In this document: in pieces, positions 26,836 to 36,887 of the stretch | Numbering within the stretch: position 1 is the first letter of the stretch | Layout: each line of letters opens with the position of its first letter | DNA from: Rhizobium sp. CF080 | GTDB lineage: Bacteria; Pseudomonadota; Alphaproteobacteria; Rhizobiales; Rhizobiaceae | Direction of reading: 5' to 3' | DNA: 64,000 nt | Assembly (NCBI RefSeq): GCF_000282095.2 | Contig: NZ_AKKC02000005.1 | Location: 186,001 to 250,000, forward strand | Notes under the pieces: model-generated | Told to the model about the DNA's origin: nothing | Database searches by the model: none | Seen by the model: the letters and a program-made list of their open reading frames with translations, nothing else | Program-made: the position numbers and the translations under genes

Positions 26836-26991
26836 GGGGGGACAACCGGAATGGCGATTTACGTCGCGCTGAGACGTTTGCCTTTGCCGGAGCCGGGCAG
26901 CACCATTGTCGTCCTCATCTGCGATGCAGGGGAGAAGTATCTCGACACGATCTACAATGATGATTGGCTCAATGAACGGCACTTGCTCAAC
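26836..26991 (+). pseudogene. C-terminal remnant of a cysteine synthase-like PLP enzyme
   Basis: Codons in this frame read GGTTGMAIYVALRRLPLPEPG, then TIVVLICDAGEKYLDTIYND and DWL. That matches the C-terminal region of cysteine synthase / CBS-like fold II PLP enzymes (glycine-rich phosphate loop, then the CDxGxxYL motif). The N-terminal two thirds, including the PLP lysine, are absent. It is a fragment without a convincing start. Confidence 0.6.
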
Positions 26992-27253
26992 GCGCCGGCC
27001 TATGGACGGATTGAACGAATGTTCGACGCCTATCGGGCGTCTGTGCAGATCGCATCGCTGGCTTGCAAGCCGAGCGCGACATCACTCCTGGCCAGCCGAA
27101 ATGTCGCTGGCCAGCTCCGCAGCGAGTCAAGTGGCAGAGGATAGTCGGGATATCTGCAGTGCCTGAGGCGACAACTAACGGTACGGCTGACGCCTTGTCG
27201 ACCAAAAGGGCGTTCGGAGCAAGAGCGTCCAACGCCAAGAAGGAGTGATAACA

Positions 27254-27500
27254 ATGGGCACGTGCATTACTGTCTGGCAATGGCCCGACGATGAACGCTG
27301 GTAAGACGAAGGTATCAAGCGCTCCCTGCGGCTGGTATCCGAAGCGGGCTTCACCAATATCAACTGGAACCCCGATTCCGGAAATTCCTATATGCTCAGC
27401 GACGCCGAGATCTCTTTCACCGCTGAGATGGTCCGCGCGTCGGGACTTAAGGTGAAATCCGTTCACGGCACCAACGGCCGAAATCCGATCAGCGAAGTTC
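27254..27500 (+). pseudogene. N-terminal remnant of a xylose isomerase-like TIM-barrel sugar epimerase
   Basis: From ATG 27254 (AGGAGTG upstream) the frame reads MGTCITVWQWPDDERW, then an in-frame TAA at 27302, then DEGIKRSLRLVSEAGFTNINW and ISFTAEMVRASGLKVKSVHG. This is the first part of a sugar phosphate isomerase/epimerase barrel. Similarity stops near 27500, so it is inactivated by a stop and a large 3' deletion. From here to 27695 I see no gene. Confidence 0.55.
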
Positions 27501-27695
27501 AGCGGCGGAAGGATCGGCGTGTAGGCCGGGAAACGCGAAGGGACAGGCCTCCAGCTACTATAACAATGCAACAAGACGGAGCGGAGAGCTGCTCGCCTGC
27601 TTTGATAAGCCAGATAACCATTTTGGTCTCTCATGTAAAAATTGGTGGTATCGACAGCTAAGGCCGGGAAAACAGCTCTTGTGGGAAATGTCTTC

Positions 27696-28514
27696 TCAAG
27701 CTGGCATCGCGACCGGCAATCCGTTTTTCGGGTGGGAGGCTATTGCCATGTTGAGACCGTAAATTTCTTTCAATGCCTCCGGTGTCATGATTGCTTGTGG
27801 GGCTCCTCGAACGATCATTCTCCCGGTGTGAAGCGCGATTATCTCATCACAGAAGCGGGCTGCCATGTTGACGTCATGCAGAACGAGAAGCACGCCCAGA
27901 CCCCTGGAATGACTTAGACGCTGCACCAGCGATAGAACCTCGATCTGGTGTGCAACATCGAGCGCCGAGATCGGCTCGTCCAGCAACAAGCACTCGGCAT
28001 CCTGCGCGACGAGCATCGCCAGCCACACCCGTTGGCGCTCACCACCGGAGAGGGTGTCGACTAGGCGGTCCGCCATGCCCGCGACATCCGTCAGGGACAT
28101 TGCCTCATCGACCCTGTCGCGATCGGTCTTGCCGAAACGGCCGAGCGCTCCATGCCATGGATAGCGCCCAAGCGCTACCAGTTCCTTGACCAGCATCCCG
28201 CTTGCCGCCGGCGTCTGTTGTGGCAGGTAGGCAAGCTTCCTGGCGAACGGCCGGTCGCCCCATTCGGCGAGCGTCTTTCCCTCGAAGCGGACTACTCCGC
28301 CAGAGGCCGGCTGCTGTCGTGCCAGGATCTTCAAAAGCGTGGATTTGCCCGAGCCATTGTGACCGATGAGCCCGATCGTGCGCCGGGGCGGAATGGTCAT
28401 TGTCAACGGCTGCAGCAACATCCTGCCCGGAACCGAGAACGAGACATCCTGCAGTTCGAACAGCGCAGCTTGCTGAGCCTGGGCCTCTTTCTCTGCGAAC
28501 GCGGCGTTGCTCAT
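27696..28514 (-). CDS. Ferric-siderophore ABC transporter ATPase (FhuC/FepC-like)
   Basis: A 272-residue ATPase with Walker A GHNGSGKST, Q-loop LPQQTPAASGM, signature LSGGERQRVWLAM, Walker B LLLDEPISALD and H-loop LVLHDVNMA. These are FecE/FhuC family features. Its ATG overlaps the stop of the preceding exporter gene (ATGA). It powers the FhuB-like permease. Last gene of the siderophore operon. Confidence 0.88.
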   Translation of the reverse strand: MSNAAFAEKEAQAQQAALFELQDVSFSVPGRMLLQPLTMTIPPRRTIGLIGHNGSGKSTLLKILARQQPASGGVVRFEGKTLAEWGDRPFARKLAYLPQQTPAASGMLVKELVALGRYPWHGALGRFGKTDRDRVDEAMSLTDVAGMADRLVDTLSGGERQRVWLAMLVAQDAECLLLDEPISALDVAHQIEVLSLVQRLSHSRGLGVLLVLHDVNMAARFCDEIIALHTGRMIVRGAPQAIMTPEALKEIYGLNMAIASHPKNGLPVAMPA

Positions 28515-30220
28515 ACGCTCTCATCCTTCAGGTATTGGTCATGGTGGTCAAACCTTGCACTCCGGTTAGGGGCGGAGCCAGCTTCAACAATACGGCCGTC
28601 CCGCATGGTGACAATCCGATCGGCGACATGGAAATATCGATCGTCATGGCTGATGACGATGAGGGTCTTGCCCTGTCGTTTCATCTCAGGCAACAGCTCT
28701 TCGTAGAAGACGCGGCGGAATTCCGGATCCTGATCTGCGGCCCATTCATCCGTCACGACAACAGGGCGATCTTCCAGCCGGGCCTGTACCAGAGCAAGGC
28801 GTTTGCGCTGCCCGGTGGAGAGGTCCGCTGTTGTGAACGTATCGCCGTCAACTTTCACCTTATGGCCAATGCCGAGTCTTTCCAGATGCGGGCCGGCCTC
28901 GTCTGGCAGTGCGCCGTAGGCGAAGTCGTCAAACAGGTAGTAGTCGGAAAAGATCGTCGTGAAGAGCTGACGGTATTCATCCCGATCGCCTGCCTTCACG
29001 GGTTCGCCATCCAGCAGCACCGCGCCGGACTTTGGACTGTAGAGCCCTAAAAGAAGCTTGATCAGCGTCGTCTTGCCGGAACCGTTTTCGCCGACGATGA
29101 ATATCAGCTCCCCGCCGGTGATCGTCAGATCAATCGGACCGAGTTGGAAAGGCTCATGACCCTCGTAGGTGGGGAAATCATATGTCACGCCGCGCATTTC
29201 GATCCAAGACACGGGTGACTTTGCGCCCTGGTCTGAAGTTATGACCAAAGGAATATTGATCTCGTGGTCATCGAGCTCAGCCGAAAGTGCGGCAATGCGA
29301 GCGAAGGAAATGCGAGCCTGATCGAACACCGGCAGTGCACTGGCGAGTTGGTCTACTGGCCCCTTGATGTAAAGAAGGACGATCACGGCGCCGCTGATCG
29401 CGACATTATCGATCTCAAGCCGGGAGCGGCCCGCGAGCAACAGGCCGATCATCACGAAGAATATCGCCGATGCAGCGGCATCCGCGATCCAATGCAGTTT
29501 CATTGCCCGGCTCTTGAGACTGGCGACCTGGTCGGCCGCCTGCGACAACAGTTCGCCGTAGACGCGGGCACGCCGGGGCCGGCTGATCTTAAGCTCCTTC
29601 GCGCCCTCAGTGATCGCTCGGTATTGCTTGTGGAGTTCATCCTGGGTGGTTCGCACTTCCTCGTAGTCATGAATCCAGACCTTGTGGGAGAACATGTTGA
29701 TTGCCAGCCCAAGGGCGAGCGACACGATCGCCATCAGGAAGACGGCCAGAGACAGGCTGAACAGATAGAACAGGCTGCCGATGACAATCGCAAGCGCGAT
29801 CACATAAGCCGAGAAATTGAAGGTGAAGGCGGAAACGGTATCCACATCACCCGTGAGAACCGACATCAGCCGGTAGGACCGGTGGACTTCGAGCCGGGCG
29901 ATCGGCGCCCGCAAGATCCGCGCAGAGATTTCCTTGCGAAGGGCGGCGATGATCTTTTGGCCCACTACGCTGTTCATTGCGCCGGCTACTGCCGTTCCTC
30001 CGATGCTCAACGCGCAAAGACCGAGGAACTTGCCAGCGAGTGTCGCATTGCTCCCGGCATCGCCATGCAGCCCCTCGTTGATGCCCGCCAGCAGCCACGC
30101 GGTTGCAATGCCGCCCGCAATTCCTATTCCGGTCGCAAATACCACCAGCGGCCAGAATGGCCGCAACAGGCCGATTGTCTCAGCCATCAGTTGCAATGTC
30201 GTGACACGATCCTGCTTCAT
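28511..30220 (-). CDS. Cyclic-peptide/siderophore ABC exporter, PvdE/SyrD family
   Basis: A 569-residue half-transporter with an N-terminal six-helix export domain (about 1-300) fused to a C-terminal ATPase (about 335-565). It has Walker A GENGSGKTT, signature LSTGQRKRL and Walker B PVVVTDEWAADQDPEFR. The unusual LSTGQ signature and DEWAADQDP are hallmarks of the PvdE/SyrD family, which exports siderophore precursors or lipopeptides. It overlaps both neighbours by ATGA, so it belongs to the import operon, although no peptide synthetase genes lie nearby. ATG 30220 is preferred to an upstream GTG. Confidence 0.85.
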   Translation of the reverse strand: MKQDRVTTLQLMAETIGLLRPFWPLVVFATGIGIAGGIATAWLLAGINEGLHGDAGSNATLAGKFLGLCALSIGGTAVAGAMNSVVGQKIIAALRKEISARILRAPIARLEVHRSYRLMSVLTGDVDTVSAFTFNFSAYVIALAIVIGSLFYLFSLSLAVFLMAIVSLALGLAINMFSHKVWIHDYEEVRTTQDELHKQYRAITEGAKELKISRPRRARVYGELLSQAADQVASLKSRAMKLHWIADAAASAIFFVMIGLLLAGRSRLEIDNVAISGAVIVLLYIKGPVDQLASALPVFDQARISFARIAALSAELDDHEINIPLVITSDQGAKSPVSWIEMRGVTYDFPTYEGHEPFQLGPIDLTITGGELIFIVGENGSGKTTLIKLLLGLYSPKSGAVLLDGEPVKAGDRDEYRQLFTTIFSDYYLFDDFAYGALPDEAGPHLERLGIGHKVKVDGDTFTTADLSTGQRKRLALVQARLEDRPVVVTDEWAADQDPEFRRVFYEELLPEMKRQGKTLIVISHDDRYFHVADRIVTMRDGRIVEAGSAPNRSARFDHHDQYLKDESV

Positions 30221-32232
30221 GCCCCTCCCCGTCTGAAGATCCACATGAAATAAGGCCCGCCGACGAATGTTGCCAGCAGACCTGCGGGCACTTGGTACGG
30301 AAAGAGCAGGTTACGACCGAGCCAGTCGGCCATCAGCATGATGAAAGCCCCGAGCACGGCCGAGCCGTAGAGCTGCGGCATGGGACGCTGGAGCCCCATC
30401 ATCCGTGCCATGTGCGGCGCCATCAGTCCCACGAACGACAACGGTCCCACAATCAGCGTGGCCGTTCCCGTCAAGACCGCGGTGGCCGTCAGAAGCCAAA
30501 GCCGACTTGACGCCAATCCTATTCCAAGCGCCCGGGCAGAAGCTTCACCCAGCGGCAAAATCTCCAGCCAACGCGAAAACAGCATCATCGCAGGAAGAGA
30601 TGCAACAACGACTATGATCACGATCACCGCGTCAGAGTTGGTAACCTGATAGGTCGAGCCCGCCATCCACGAAAGCAACATACCCATACGCGGATCTCCG
30701 GACACCATAAGCATCGAAACGAGAGCGCCAAAGACTGTTGCCAGAGCAACACCGACCAGTAGCATGCGCTCTGGCGAGAAAGAGGTCTTTCTACCGATGG
30801 CCAGTATTAAGAAGAGGGTGATCGATGCGCCGATCGCCGCAGCCCCCATTTGAATCGACTTGTCAGGGGTCGGCGCGAGAAAAGCGAGCAGGATCACGCC
30901 GCAGGCCGCGCCAGAGGAGACGCCAAGCACTTCCGGCGATGCCATCGGATTCGCGGTCATCCGCTGGAGGATTGTTCCGGCCATGGCGAGAACGGCGCCG
31001 CCGCCAAGTGCCGCGGTCGTCCTTGGCCACCGCCATCGAAGCAGGCGTTCGGCGTCCCCCGTCGACAGCCAGGTCCAGCCATGCGGTACCTGCCCGAGGA
31101 ATAGCACCGGCAAGATGAGAATGATCAGCAACATCAGTGCGACCAGTACGACTGTCCATGAACGTCTGGTGCGAAAAGCGAGATCGGCTGTATCGGATCG
31201 CGGCGGAACCATATTCGCCTTCAGCCTCGGAAGCATCCAGATCAGAATTGGGGCACCGAGAATTGCAGTTCCCACCCCTGTCGGCAATTCCTGGAGCAAC
31301 GGCAGAATCTGGACGAGTTGATCGGTCAGCCAAAGAAGCGAACCGCCGACCATCGGCGCCCAGGTAAGCCGCTGACCTGCCGTCCGTGCTCCCGCCAGAC
31401 GGGCGATAGCCGGGGCCGCCAGCCCGACGAAGCCAATCATGCCAACGGCGCTGACGACAAACGCCGACAATGAGACAGCGACAGCGAGCGCCAACAGCCT
31501 GATATTCCGTTGTGACAAGCCCAGGCTCCTGCCGCTTTCGTCATCCAGCGACAGGATCGTGAGAGGCCGCACGATAAGACAAGCCAGCACCAGACCTGCA
31601 ACAAGGCGCGGCAGCAGGTATTTAACCTCACCCCAGTCGTTCTGACGGAGTGTACCCGAACTCCAGAGAAACACACTTTGCAGGATCTGGTTATGGAAGA
31701 GGCTGATCACCGCGCTGACGCTGCCCAGAAAGAGACTGACGATCAGACCGGCAAGGATCAGTGACAGGGGTGACAGCCCCCTCTTCCACGACAGCCCGAA
31801 TACCAGCGCGGTTGCGATTGCTCCACCAAGGATGGCCGCGCCTTCGCGCCCGAACCCAAGCATTCCGGGAAGCCAAAGCGTCGATGCCGTCACGGCAAGC
31901 GACGCCCCGGCCGATACCCCCAACGTCGCGGGCTCCGCGAGCGGATTGCGCAGCACCTGCTGGAAAATGGCCGCGGCAAGCGCCAGCATAGCCCCAGCGA
32001 GGATCGACACCACCAGTCGCGGCAGGAAACTATAGTGGACGACCCAAGCCGAGACGGCCGATCCGTCCGCCCCCATGGCGGCTGACCACCAATCGGCCGG
32101 AGGGAGGTGGCGTCCGAGCGAGAGGCACGTCAGTGAGGTGGCGGCAGCGACGAGCATGACGACAAGCGGGGCCGGTGAACTTCCAATTGCGCCGGCGAAG
32201 CTTCGGCGTGCTTCGACTGTCATCTTGCTCAT
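30217..32232 (-). CDS. Fused FecCD/FhuB-type ferric-siderophore ABC permease
   Basis: A 671-residue permease formed by two tandem FecCD modules (about 20-335 and 350-670), as in FhuB, so no second permease is needed. Each half has the segment between transmembrane helices that contacts the ATPase: GVSAGASLAVTAS in half 1 and GVSSGAACGVI in half 2. Each also has a conserved GPLSFVGLMAPHMAR-like motif, clear in the second half. ATG 32232 overlaps the stop of the binding-protein gene. The start could also be three codons later. Confidence 0.88.
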   Translation of the reverse strand: MSKMTVEARRSFAGAIGSSPAPLVVMLVAAATSLTCLSLGRHLPPADWWSAAMGADGSAVSAWVVHYSFLPRLVVSILAGAMLALAAAIFQQVLRNPLAEPATLGVSAGASLAVTASTLWLPGMLGFGREGAAILGGAIATALVFGLSWKRGLSPLSLILAGLIVSLFLGSVSAVISLFHNQILQSVFLWSSGTLRQNDWGEVKYLLPRLVAGLVLACLIVRPLTILSLDDESGRSLGLSQRNIRLLALAVAVSLSAFVVSAVGMIGFVGLAAPAIARLAGARTAGQRLTWAPMVGGSLLWLTDQLVQILPLLQELPTGVGTAILGAPILIWMLPRLKANMVPPRSDTADLAFRTRRSWTVVLVALMLLIILILPVLFLGQVPHGWTWLSTGDAERLLRWRWPRTTAALGGGAVLAMAGTILQRMTANPMASPEVLGVSSGAACGVILLAFLAPTPDKSIQMGAAAIGASITLFLILAIGRKTSFSPERMLLVGVALATVFGALVSMLMVSGDPRMGMLLSWMAGSTYQVTNSDAVIVIIVVVASLPAMMLFSRWLEILPLGEASARALGIGLASSRLWLLTATAVLTGTATLIVGPLSFVGLMAPHMARMMGLQRPMPQLYGSAVLGAFIMLMADWLGRNLLFPYQVPAGLLATFVGGPYFMWIFRRGGA

Positions 32233-33149
32233 CCCCGTCTTCCCGGGGTAAGGCGTTCGACCAGAATTTCGGCGAAGAGCCTTGCGGTTGGTAGTGCTCC
32301 CCAACTATAGAGTTCCGGTATCGCCGTGACACGGCCGGCCTTAACGGCTGGCAGATGAGACCAGAGCGATGGCTTGTCGAAGAGGACCCGTGCCTCCGGG
32401 GGCACTGGATCAAAATAGATAAGGTGGGCGTCCGGCACTGCCGCCAGTGCCTCTATCCCGTTACTCAAAAAGCCCCACATACTGGAGAGGCTGCAGGCGT
32501 TGCGTATACCAACTGCCTTGAGCACGTCATCGAATATGCTTCCACCACAAAACAGGATGACATTGCGGTCATCAAGGAGCCGCACGACGAAGACAGGTGG
32601 AGTTCGGGCTAGTGGCATGGCAGCTGCTGTTTCCAGCGCCGCAGCGGTGTCAGCCAAAAGTGCATCTGCACGATCCTCGACGGTCAACAATTCCCCAAAC
32701 CGCCGGCTCTCCACGCGAGCGGCGTTCAATGGCGCCAGACTTCGATTATAGATCGACCCCACGACGACCGGCGCGATCTCACCAAGGATCGGTGTCCAGC
32801 GGGCACTCTGAAACCCGGCTTCGATGAAAATGTAATCGAGCCGCAGTTGATCGAGGAGTTCCAGATTGGGCTCCCCGATCAGGCCGAGATCGATCGAGCC
32901 TTGCAAGCCCAAGCCTCGCCACACCGGATTTCGGGATAGCTCCGGGATGGCAACGGGCGTAACGCCCAATGCCAGGACAGTTTCCACCATCCATCGCGCG
33001 AGCACAGCAACTCGCGGACCGAGGGGTGCGGGCACCTCCGCAGCCCCTATGGAAGGAAGCACCAAACTCGCTGCGGCGCCGGTCAGAAATCGGCGCCTCA
33101 TTATTCCCGCCGGGGCAGCGCCCCGCCGTGTACTGTCTGCCTTCACCAT
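32229..33149 (-). CDS. Iron-siderophore binding protein (FhuD-like), Tat signal
   Basis: A 306-residue type III periplasmic binding protein. The N-terminus has a twin-arginine signal (MRRRFLTGAAASLVLPSIGAA), common for rhizobial FhuD-like proteins. The two lobes are joined by a long helix (about residues 165-185), and the sequence ends SWGALPTARLFAEILVERL as in FhuD. The ATG lies inside the last codons of the receptor gene and overlaps its stop by seven bases. Hydroxamate siderophores are the likely cargo. Confidence 0.85.
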   Translation of the reverse strand: MVKADSTRRGAAPAGIMRRRFLTGAAASLVLPSIGAAEVPAPLGPRVAVLARWMVETVLALGVTPVAIPELSRNPVWRGLGLQGSIDLGLIGEPNLELLDQLRLDYIFIEAGFQSARWTPILGEIAPVVVGSIYNRSLAPLNAARVESRRFGELLTVEDRADALLADTAAALETAAAMPLARTPPVFVVRLLDDRNVILFCGGSIFDDVLKAVGIRNACSLSSMWGFLSNGIEALAAVPDAHLIYFDPVPPEARVLFDKPSLWSHLPAVKAGRVTAIPELYSWGALPTARLFAEILVERLTPGRRG

Positions 33150-35638
33150 TTGTATTTCAGGTTAGCGAGAACGGTGCGGCGAATTCCGTAGGAGCAATTG
33201 ATCTCGCTGCATCGCGCCAGATACTCTTTGTCGAACAGATTGGAGACGTTCACGCTCAGTTCGAGCCCGGCTAACTCAGGCGTCTTCGCTCCGAAATCGT
33301 AGGATACAGCCGCATCGAACAGCGTGAAGTCGGGAACCTTGTAAAGCTGATGAGGGCCATTATAGCCGGAGCCGACGTAGCGAATGCCGCCGCCGAGCTT
33401 CAAACCTTCCAGTGCGCCACTATCGAAAGTATAGTTGAGCCAGGCAGAAGCTGTCTGCTTCGGGTAATACCATGGAACCCGTCCCCCCGGATTAAAGCCT
33501 GATGCGTCAGTATTGGCCTTGGTTGTTTCGATGTCGTTGTAGGTATACGAAGCCACGAGGTCGATATTGTCGTTGAGCGCCAGGAACGTGCTGAGCTCGA
33601 CACCTCGAACCCTCACTTCGCCCGTCTGGACACTGAAGCCGACATGGGTCGGGTCGGGATCGGGCGTCTGGACATTCTGCTGGGTGAGGTCAAAAACCGA
33701 TGCCTGCACGAAACTGTCGAGGCCTTCCGGCTGGTATTTTATGCCGACTTCATATTGCTGTGCCGTCGTCGGCTCGAAAGTGTTGCCTCCAAAGTCGGTC
33801 CCGGCTTCGGGTTTGAACGACGTCGTATAGCTGGCATAAGGTGCGAGACCGTTGTCGAACAGATAAACAGCCCCGACGCGCCAGGTGAAGGCATCATCTT
33901 TTTGTGACGTTTCAGGGCTGCCGACGACACGAAGGTTTTGGGATGTCGTCTCCGACCAGTCTTGCCGAATGCCGGCGAGAAAGCGCCAATTGCCGAATTC
34001 CATCTGATCCTGGGCGTAGATGCCAGTCTGTTCCAGCGTTCCCTTGCTGTTAACGATCTCGGCGGGGTCCGGGATCGACGAGGCGTAAACAGGATCTGCG
34101 ACATTCAGATCCGGAACGCCGAGCCTGGACCAGTAGTGATGCAGGTGAGTCCACTGTTTCTTGTAGTCGAGGCCAAACAGCACCGTATGGTTCATCGGGC
34201 CTGTATCGAATTCGGCCCGGAGCTGGTTGTCGATCGCCACGGCATTGAGGATACCGTCAGTCCCCCAGTTCCAGCGGCTGATCTCGGTATTGGTTGCGTC
34301 GGTCCAGTCGTCCGGCTGGATTTCTCGATAATGACCGCCTGCGTGCAGGAAACGGAAGTTTTGGTTGAAGGACCAGACTTCGTCAAAGCGATGCTTGAAC
34401 TCGTAACCAATCGACGCCGTCTCGCGATCGAACTCGTCATAATTTGGCTCGCCGAAATAGCGGTCGGTGGGAATTTTGCCACTGACGCTCGGCAACAAAG
34501 TGCCCACCAGAGGGAGGGAACTGAAACCAAGGCCATCCGGGTCACGCTGATAACTACCTAGGATCGTTAATTCGGTCTCCGCGTCCGGCTTCCAGGTCAG
34601 TGAAGGCGCGATGGCGATCCGCTCGTTGGCGGTGAAATCGACCTGAGTGCCGGTGTGATAGGCGACCCCCGTCAGGCGATAGAGAAGATCACCATCCTCG
34701 GTAATCGGCCCGCCAAAGTCGAAGCCGGTATAGGCACGGCCGTAATTTCCTGTTCCGACGACGATTTCATGCAAACGCTCCTCGGTCGGGCGCTTCGAAC
34801 GGAAATTGACGATACCGCCTGGTGCCGACTGCCCGTAGAGAACCGAAGCCGGGCCGCGGAGCACTTCGATCTGCTCGAGTGTATAGGGGTCGATGCTCGG
34901 AGAGTTGACGTAGCTATCGCCCGGCAGGCTCAATCCGTTCCAAAAGAGCTGGCTCGGATCGTCCCCGAAGCCGCGAATGTAGACCTGGGCATCGACGCTC
35001 CGGGTATCATTGCCGAAGAAGCCTGTCGCAACTCCCGGGGTATAGCGCAAAGCCTCGGGTAACGATTGGGGGTTTTGAGCATCAAGCTGCTTTCGGTTGA
35101 TGATCGAAACAGAATACGGGGTTTCTACGATCGGCGTATCGCTTTTGGTCCCGGATACAGCGTCCTGGGCGATGAAGCCATTTTGAGGTCCGAATGCCTC
35201 CTGGCCTTCGCCCTGGATGATAATTGGTGCAAGCGTCGTTGCGTCAGAAGGAGATCCTCCTGTGGTCTGGAGGCCGCCGGTGATGGTTACGGTATTCGAA
35301 TTGGTGAAACCGTAGCTCAGTCCGGAGCCGGAGATCAGACGACTGAGAGCCTCTTCCGTCGTCATCGTTCCGTTGACTGCGGGTGCGATCGCGCCGGAAG
35401 CAACCGATGTCTCATATGCGATCTGCACGCCGCTCTGATCCGCAAGCGCGCGCAACGCCCGGCTCAAAGGCTGGCTCGGGATGTTAAAGCTGTGGGTTCT
35501 TGCTGATTGTGCGGCGGCCGGGGAAAGCGGCAGGAGGGGTGAGAACGGCCCAGCCCAGAGAGCTGTGCTCATCATCAAAGTCACCAGCAGCCGCCTGTAG
35601 CCGCGACCTGTTCCATTCTCCGCTGCATTTCCGTTCAT
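33143..35638 (-). CDS. TonB-dependent siderophore receptor with STN signalling domain
   Basis: An 831-residue outer-membrane receptor. After a signal peptide (to about 43) comes an STN domain (about 47-97: FNIPSQPLSRALRALADQSG) that talks to the FecR anti-sigma factor, then the plug (about 150-260, VLRGPASVLYGQSAPGGIVNFRSKRP), then a 22-strand barrel ending in a C-terminal Trp (LANLKYKW), as needed for BAM insertion. FhuA/FpvA/FoxA-like. It lies downstream of sigma and FecR genes, as in cell-surface signalling loci. Confidence 0.92.
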   Translation of the reverse strand: MNGNAAENGTGRGYRRLLVTLMMSTALWAGPFSPLLPLSPAAAQSARTHSFNIPSQPLSRALRALADQSGVQIAYETSVASGAIAPAVNGTMTTEEALSRLISGSGLSYGFTNSNTVTITGGLQTTGGSPSDATTLAPIIIQGEGQEAFGPQNGFIAQDAVSGTKSDTPIVETPYSVSIINRKQLDAQNPQSLPEALRYTPGVATGFFGNDTRSVDAQVYIRGFGDDPSQLFWNGLSLPGDSYVNSPSIDPYTLEQIEVLRGPASVLYGQSAPGGIVNFRSKRPTEERLHEIVVGTGNYGRAYTGFDFGGPITEDGDLLYRLTGVAYHTGTQVDFTANERIAIAPSLTWKPDAETELTILGSYQRDPDGLGFSSLPLVGTLLPSVSGKIPTDRYFGEPNYDEFDRETASIGYEFKHRFDEVWSFNQNFRFLHAGGHYREIQPDDWTDATNTEISRWNWGTDGILNAVAIDNQLRAEFDTGPMNHTVLFGLDYKKQWTHLHHYWSRLGVPDLNVADPVYASSIPDPAEIVNSKGTLEQTGIYAQDQMEFGNWRFLAGIRQDWSETTSQNLRVVGSPETSQKDDAFTWRVGAVYLFDNGLAPYASYTTSFKPEAGTDFGGNTFEPTTAQQYEVGIKYQPEGLDSFVQASVFDLTQQNVQTPDPDPTHVGFSVQTGEVRVRGVELSTFLALNDNIDLVASYTYNDIETTKANTDASGFNPGGRVPWYYPKQTASAWLNYTFDSGALEGLKLGGGIRYVGSGYNGPHQLYKVPDFTLFDAAVSYDFGAKTPELAGLELSVNVSNLFDKEYLARCSEINCSYGIRRTVLANLKYKW

Positions 35639-35785
35639 CGAACCCTAAACCCCTCTGCAACAACGGCCCCGCCCGGGCCTGATTGAAGGGTTCACCAGTC
35701 AATTCCAGGCCCTTCACCTTCTTGACGGGTGAGAAGCCGTTTTGCCTAAAGACGGAAAAACAACTTTTTGGAAATTTTCGGTCGA

Positions 35786-36784
35786 TCAGGAAACGAGGAT
35801 CATGACCCCGGGCACCCGTCGTACCGTAAGGCCTTGGGTTTTCGCCAAGGCCTGGACCGCCGAGGCGGCCTCTCGCGTCGAGAAGATCGCGCTGACGGGC
35901 ACGTTCCCGCGTATACCCGGCCGCAGGACGATCCGCTCAGGAACATAACGGCCGAGTTCCGCCATGGCGCTCGCGAAGGGCCGGCCCTCGAAGATGATAC
36001 GGCCCTTCCGCCATGCCAGGGACACGTCAATATCGACAGGCGTCGGACCGATCGGCGGTTCACCGGACACGTAGGTCGTTTGCTCCGCCACGTGAAGCCT
36101 GACCCCATCGACATCGGACCGAGGCATATCCGTCGGAGTCGAAGGGCCTCTCACACGCACATTACCGTCCGCGACGGTGACAGTTACAAGCCCATCGATC
36201 GCGCTGACCGAAAATGTCGTCCCAAGCGCATCGCTATTTCCACCAAGCGCCGCCACCCGAAATAGCGAAGTTGCATCAGCCTGCACCTTGAACTCCGCCT
36301 CACCCTTCAGGAGTTCAACGAGCCGTAGGTTCGGCAGGTAGTTCACGGCAATGGCGCTATCGGTATTCAGCGACGCGACCGAACCGTCAGGCAAGGTAAA
36401 GTCAGCGATTTCTCCGACCGCTGTCGAGAAATCAGCCTTGACCATCAGTTCAACGCGAGGATAAACGAACAAGCCGGCAGCCGCAGCAGCGATCGCTCCG
36501 CCGCCGACCAGAAAGCCACGGCGTCTGAGTGGTGCGCGTTCTTTTGTGATGGGAACCGGAAACGGACGTAGGCCGTCCGACCGGCCATCCAGTACTTGCA
36601 GCTGTTGCCAGAAGATGCGTTCCTGCTCGAACGCGCGCCGATGGTCGGGGGAACAGTCTTGCCAGGCCTTGAAGCGCTCCAGCTCCGCATCGCTGATAGT
36701 GCCGGATGTAAGGCGCACGATCCAGTCTCGTGCATCAAGCGCAATCCGGCGATCGACCGGGGGATGTTGTTCGGGTTCGTTCAT
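35786..36784 (-). CDS. FecR family anti-sigma/sensor protein
   Basis: A 332-residue protein. The N-terminal cytoplasmic FecR-N domain has ALDARDWIVRLTSGTISDAELERFKAW and a C-x-PDHRRAFE motif (about 12-55). A single membrane helix follows (about 88-108, LVGGGAIAAAAAGLFVYP), then the periplasmic FecR domain (about 115-210) with DGSVASLNTDSAIAV, and a C-terminal STN-like region. It passes the receptor signal to the ECF sigma factor. ATG 36784 is chosen for length; a TTG 45 bases upstream is open. Confidence 0.88.
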   Translation of the reverse strand: MNEPEQHPPVDRRIALDARDWIVRLTSGTISDAELERFKAWQDCSPDHRRAFEQERIFWQQLQVLDGRSDGLRPFPVPITKERAPLRRRGFLVGGGAIAAAAAGLFVYPRVELMVKADFSTAVGEIADFTLPDGSVASLNTDSAIAVNYLPNLRLVELLKGEAEFKVQADATSLFRVAALGGNSDALGTTFSVSAIDGLVTVTVADGNVRVRGPSTPTDMPRSDVDGVRLHVAEQTTYVSGEPPIGPTPVDIDVSLAWRKGRIIFEGRPFASAMAELGRYVPERIVLRPGIRGNVPVSAIFSTREAASAVQALAKTQGLTVRRVPGVMILVS

Positions 36785-36887
36785 TCGCTCGGGGGTCGCT
36801 TGTTTCGGTGGCGGATGCGGTTCTCCCAACCGCTTCTACTCTATTGACGCGCGAATACATCGTTTGCCTAAACAAGACAGCAAAAAA

